Shown: positions 60,600-64,000 of the stretch, in pieces | Position numbering within the stretch: position 1 is the stretch's first letter | Layout of the letters: the number at the start of each line of letters is the position of its first letter | NCBI RefSeq assembly: GCF_000611675.1 | Contig: NZ_JATV01000009.1 | Span: 82,487 to 146,486 of the forward strand | Direction of reading: 5' to 3' | DNA length: 64,000 nt | DNA from: Flavobacterium succinicans LMG 10402 | GTDB taxonomy: Bacteria; Bacteroidota; Bacteroidia; Flavobacteriales; Flavobacteriaceae | Notes under the pieces: generated by a model | The model's input: only the letters and a program-made list of their open reading frames with translations | Databases searched by the model: none | Told to the model about the DNA's origin: nothing | Position numbers and translations under genes: made by a program

Positions 60600-62891
60600 A
60601 TGCAACTAAACTACTTTCCTATAAAATTTGAGTTTGATCAATACCAGATTAGAACAGAACCATATTCCGAAGAACGTCTCATTGAACTACGAAGTTTATA
60701 CAATACCACTCATTCTTTTTTCAGGAATGGGGAAGTAATATATGTATCAAATAAGGATGGAAATGATTCCAACTCGATAGGAAATTTAGTATCAAGAGAA
60801 ACATATGGAGATAATCAGATTACTTCCTCGTTGATTAAGCATCTTTTCTTTAGAACTTTTAAAGAAAGGTTTCCAAGATATATTCCAGTTGACTTTTATC
60901 CTTTTCGTTTCTTTTCAGAGCAAGCAAAAGATGATATAATTTATAATTTATTGCCGGATCATCTCAAAAATCGTATTGCTTATAAAAAGCTGATAGAAAT
61001 ACAATTGCGATTAACTGAAATTAACGGATTGAAACAATTTGGTTTTCTTATAAATATCAGACGAAATTGGGTATTTAATAAATCATGTGCGGAACTACAT
61101 TTGGAAGGATATAACTTAATTGGGGTTGAAGTTCTTCACGCTGAAATATTTTCTGGTTTAAATAATGTCATTGCTCCTAATGAAGAGCTTATAGGTGTTT
61201 TAATAGAGATTAATGGCGACAAAGCAAAAATTGATACCAATGAAGGGACAAAGGAATATAGCCTTGAACAATTATTTATAAAAAAATCCAAATACAATAT
61301 TGGAAATTACTTGTCATTCGCTATTTCTCAGCAAAAGAGCGAAGAAATAATGAATCTTATTGAGAGTCAACGTCCCGATATTTACAACGCTAAGAAATTG
61401 CATGATGAAATAAAAAGGATTTCAAGTCATTTATTTTATGAAAATGGAGCACCTATTCTATTTTATAATAAAGATGGTTTCTGTTTTACAGTAGACAAAA
61501 TACCTTTGTCTGTTTCAAATAGTATTGAATTAAGGACTCCTACATTTATCTTTGACCCTGCTGCAACTAAAACAAATAGCTCTAATCCGGATTTGGGTTT
61601 GTCGAATTATGGCCCGTACGATAGTACAACTTTTGATATTAAAACACCGAATGTTCTTTGTATCTGCAATAGAAATAACAGGGGGAATTTCACCAAATTT
61701 TTATCGAATCTTAAGGATGGCATGCCCCAGTCAAGATACTTTCAAAAAGGTCTTCAAAAAAAATATGATTTACAAGATGTAATAATTAATATAAGGGAAA
61801 CACAAGGATATAGTACTGAAGAATACTTCAATATTATTAGCAATTATGACGAGAACAAACCTCATTTAGCAATTATAGAAATACCAGGTAGCTTTAAACG
61901 TCACATCGACCATTCCAACCTTTATTATCTGATTAAGGCAAAACTTCTATCATTAGAAATTCCAGTTCAGTTTGTCACCTCGGAAATAATAGGTAATCAT
62001 AATGAGTATATTTTAAACTCAATTGCCCTTCAAATCTATGCAAAGTTGGGAGGAACACCTTGGGTTCTCCCTTCTCAACGATCCGTTGACAGGGAAATAA
62101 TTATTGGGATTGGGCATAGTTGGTTAAGAAGAAATCAATATGCTGGGGCGGAACATAACCGAGTAGTTGGTATCACTACATTTATGTCAAGTGATGGCCA
62201 ATATTTACTTGGTGATAAAGTTAAAGACGTAGCCTTTGAGAATTATTTTGATGAGCTATTGAATAGCTTGAAACAGTCCGTTCAGCGGCTTTCAACAGAA
62301 CAGGGATGGACTGATGGAGACACGGTTCGTTTGATTTTTCACATTTTTAAGCCAATAAAAAATACAGAGTTCGATGTTATAAGTCAGTTAGTACGTGATA
62401 TAACACAGTATAAAATTAAGTTTGCTTTTGTAACGATAAGTAACCTTCATCCCACTATGTTGTTTGATGCGAATCAACCCGGTATTAGTAAATATGGGAA
62501 TAATGCCGTAAAAGGTCAATTTATACCTAATAGAGGAAGTAATATCTTCCTTGACGACAAAACGTGCATAGTACAAATGTTCGGGGCTAATGAATTAAAG
62601 ACATCAAAACAAGGCATGAGTAGGCCAGTTCTTATTACAATCGGGACCCCAAAAGGGAATTATGATAGTAACGATTTAAATGACTTGCTGTTTTATGATT
62701 TAGGATATATTACGCAACAAATCTTTTCATTTACTTACTTGTCATGGAGAAGTTTTTTGCCTGGAGAAGAGCCAGCAACGATGAAGTATTCCAACCTTAT
62801 TTCAAAGTTACTTGGAAAAATGAGAGATGTTCCCAATTGGGATGCTGACAGTTTGAATTATGGATTAAAAAGAAAAAAATGGTTCCTTTAG
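60600..62891 (+). CDS. Long prokaryotic Argonaute with degenerate PIWI active site
   Basis: A 763-residue pAgo. The N-terminal half (1-340) is N/PAZ-like and weakly conserved. The MID domain (about 350-490) has YYLIKAKLLSLEIPVQFVTS, then ALQIYAKLGGTPWVL, which supplies the Y-K-Q-K type 5'-phosphate pocket. The PIWI domain (about 498-763) begins IIIGIGHSW where an active enzyme has IGID, so the first catalytic Asp is Gly (residue 505). The third site, an RDG in active forms, is HIF near 581-583. The PIWI end (QQIFSFTYLSWRSFLPGEEP) is otherwise normal. It is thus a guide-dependent sensor without nuclease activity, like long-B pAgos, and its stop overlaps a two-TM partner gene. Confidence 0.85.
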   Translation: MQLNYFPIKFEFDQYQIRTEPYSEERLIELRSLYNTTHSFFRNGEVIYVSNKDGNDSNSIGNLVSRETYGDNQITSSLIKHLFFRTFKERFPRYIPVDFYPFRFFSEQAKDDIIYNLLPDHLKNRIAYKKLIEIQLRLTEINGLKQFGFLINIRRNWVFNKSCAELHLEGYNLIGVEVLHAEIFSGLNNVIAPNEELIGVLIEINGDKAKIDTNEGTKEYSLEQLFIKKSKYNIGNYLSFAISQQKSEEIMNLIESQRPDIYNAKKLHDEIKRISSHLFYENGAPILFYNKDGFCFTVDKIPLSVSNSIELRTPTFIFDPAATKTNSSNPDLGLSNYGPYDSTTFDIKTPNVLCICNRNNRGNFTKFLSNLKDGMPQSRYFQKGLQKKYDLQDVIINIRETQGYSTEEYFNIISNYDENKPHLAIIEIPGSFKRHIDHSNLYYLIKAKLLSLEIPVQFVTSEIIGNHNEYILNSIALQIYAKLGGTPWVLPSQRSVDREIIIGIGHSWLRRNQYAGAEHNRVVGITTFMSSDGQYLLGDKVKDVAFENYFDELLNSLKQSVQRLSTEQGWTDGDTVRLIFHIFKPIKNTEFDVISQLVRDITQYKIKFAFVTISNLHPTMLFDANQPGISKYGNNAVKGQFIPNRGSNIFLDDKTCIVQMFGANELKTSKQGMSRPVLITIGTPKGNYDSNDLNDLLFYDLGYITQQIFSFTYLSWRSFLPGEEPATMKYSNLISKLLGKMRDVPNWDADSLNYGLKRKKWFL

Positions 62892-63775
62892 AAGATAGAA
62901 TAGATTACTTGTCAAGAATTAATGAAAGTCATAAGCTAACAGCATTTAATAATTTGCTTTTAGCTAAGAAAGTTGTTATTCCAAAGGATCAAGATTTAAA
63001 TGAGTCTGAGGAAATTTATTTCGGAATTATAAATGCTATTCAAATCAGCAATAAGGTAGATTTTGAAAAATATTATAATAAAAAAAATAAAAGTAAACCA
63101 AATAAAGATTCCCCTGCTCCTTTTGTAAACGATGATTTTCTGATGTTTTCCTTTATTGTTGGTGTTGTAAAATTTGAGATGGACAAAGACTGGTTATATT
63201 CGATTGTGTCCATCAAAAATAAAAATGCTATAACCGTTACTTTTGAAAATATTCTAAATGAAAATTACTATAGTACAAGCAATTTACCTGAGATAGTATT
63301 CATGTTTTTACAATTAAGAGATCACGCTCTAATTACAAACGAGTTTATAAACTTTACATTTAAAAAAGTTACTGAAAATATAGAATTATTTCAAAGTCGT
63401 AGTGATTTTCGAATTTTATGTTCGCTAAGAGCTTATGATTCAATTCTACGATTGAAGGAATCGCCTGATAAAAGTGAATTGGATATGTTTAAAAAGTTCA
63501 ATGGCAGATTTATAAAACGTATAACATATTTATCACAGGTAATTCATGTAGTTTTATTTGGTTTATTGATATATGTAGTACTTAAGCTCCCTACATATAG
63601 TCCAGAAGCGATTGTATTTATTGAACAATACAATTTTGGTTTCACTATTTTTGGAGCGTTAGGATTGAGTTTTCTGGGCAATTTTATTCCTATTTTTAAA
63701 AACAAATCTCAAGAATCGATTATGAGATTGCTTGGGTATCCAAATGAATTAGTAAAAAAATCTATGGGGAAATAA
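62879..63775 (+). CDS. Two-TM protein coupled to pAgo, predicted membrane effector
   Basis: A 298-residue protein with no recognised family. Residues 1-205 are hydrophilic and helical (cytoplasmic). The C-terminus has two membrane helices at about 216-236 (LSQVIHVVLFGLLIYVVLKL) and 253-273 (FGFTIFGALGLSFLGNFIPIF, cut: FGALGLSFLGNFIPIF), with a short tail KKSMGK. The start codon lies inside the last codons of the pAgo (62879-62891), so both are translated together and probably form a complex. Membrane effectors of catalytically inactive pAgos are known to kill infected cells by membrane damage (abortive infection). This assignment is inferred from topology and coupling only. Confidence 0.7.
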   Translation: MVPLEDRIDYLSRINESHKLTAFNNLLLAKKVVIPKDQDLNESEEIYFGIINAIQISNKVDFEKYYNKKNKSKPNKDSPAPFVNDDFLMFSFIVGVVKFEMDKDWLYSIVSIKNKNAITVTFENILNENYYSTSNLPEIVFMFLQLRDHALITNEFINFTFKKVTENIELFQSRSDFRILCSLRAYDSILRLKESPDKSELDMFKKFNGRFIKRITYLSQVIHVVLFGLLIYVVLKLPTYSPEAIVFIEQYNFGFTIFGALGLSFLGNFIPIFKNKSQESIMRLLGYPNELVKKSMGK

Positions 63776-63857
63776 TATACCGATAATATTAATTGAAAAT
63801 AATAGGATGTTTTCTTGATAATTGTTCATTGCTATCCGAAAGTCTAAAATAAAAAAT

Positions 63858-63919
63858 GCCTGAGAATCCCGTATTTTTGATTTTGCGAAACAAATAATAC
63901 TTTATGGGACTCTTCAGGC
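63858..63919 (+). promoter_or_regulatory. Inverted repeat hiding the transposase start codon
   Basis: GCCTGAGAATCCCGTAT (63858-63874) and TTATGGGACTCTTCAGGC (63902-63919) are imperfect reverse complements; the right arm contains the ATG at 63904. If transcribed from outside the IS the start would be locked in a stem, as in several IS families that limit read-through transposition. The first arm may also be near the IS left end. Confidence 0.45.
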
Positions 63920-64000
63920 GAAACAAAAATATCAAAAAACCAGTTATTCGACAAATTATTGACCTTGTTCCTCGATGGATGCTTGAATCTTGTGCTAAAA
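63904..64000 (+). CDS. IS transposase, 5' partial (IS4/DUF4372-like)
   Basis: The first 32 codons of a gene cut by the right edge of the window: MGLFRRNKNIKKPVIRQIID, then LVPRWMLESCAKK-like continuation. The LVPRWMLE pattern resembles the start of IS4-type transposases with a DUF4372 N-terminal domain. The assignment rests on a few residues. It lies 129 nt past the partner of the pAgo gene and presumably bounds the accessory block on that side. Confidence 0.45.
   Translation, partial: MGLFRRNKNIKKPVIRQIIDLVPRWMLESCAK

Noticed and set aside
60600..62891. pAgo as an active guide-directed nuclease
   Set aside because: The first PIWI Asp is replaced by Gly and the third site lacks Asp, so cleavage is unlikely.

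Overview
The window is AT-rich DNA from a Bacteroidota bacterium, most likely a Flavobacteriaceae member. The evidence is a SusC/SusD pair, -7 elements of the TAnnTTTG type, DUF6520 and DUF3347 proteins, and a CTnDOT-type conjugative element (RteC, DUF3945/DUF4099, DUF1896, YWFCY coupling protein, TraD). No rRNA, tRNA or CRISPR array was recognised. All functional calls come from reading motifs and gene order; no database search was run.

Layout. (1) 1-5.0 kb: a left-truncated LTA-synthase-like phosphoglycerol transferase, a bestrophin, an MgtC/SapB protein and a Cd/Zn P-type ATPase. (2) 5.1-7.4 kb: a frameshifted DUF3943 gene, a minus-strand XRE regulator with a 38-codon membrane ORF behind it, and a long, highly structured non-coding leader. 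(3) 7.5-18 kb: SusC, SusD and an S9 peptidase on the plus strand, converging on DUF6520 (small secreted Cys peptide), MauE/DoxX, a PAS-AraC regulator and a STAS-like protein on the minus strand. (4) 18.2-33.2 kb: a PLP-GNAT fusion coupled to rteC, then the ICE processing block: HTH protein, DUF4099/DUF3945, its short paralogue, topoisomerase III, ORF6N, DUF1896 and a giant methylase-like/SNF2 helicase. (5) 33.4-51.9 kb: copper/heavy-metal cargo with metal-binding secreted proteins, MerC-like protein, a split CusA, TolC, two CusB-type adaptors, a CopA ATPase and a multicopper oxidase with a CopB-like tail. A nuclease-like protein and a methyltransferase also lie here. (6) 52-60 kb: mobilisation and transfer block with VirD4-type coupling protein, relaxase MobB, MobA, a hairpin cluster that is the likely oriT, an iteron-like region, ParA, DUF3408, TraD and a duplicated-domain protein. 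(7) 60-64 kb: an accessory insertion carrying a long Argonaute with a degenerate PIWI site, translationally coupled to a two-TM partner (a predicted abortive-infection defence pair), then the start of an IS transposase.

How it works together. From about 20.6 kb to the right edge the window is the inside of an integrative conjugative element. Its backbone has received two cargo insertions: metal detoxification between the helicase and the coupling protein, and an Argonaute defence operon just after traD. A decayed copy of the traD 3' end marks that second junction. Three places in the backbone (before the DUF3945 operon, before mobC, and between mobA and parA) carry a similar 30-bp element built of three 10-bp units starting GNCAA, which suggests one regulator controls processing, mobilisation and transfer. 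Several genes are broken (DUF3943, an HMA-AraC regulator, CusA, an XRE gene). Whether these are real lesions or assembly errors cannot be decided from the sequence alone.
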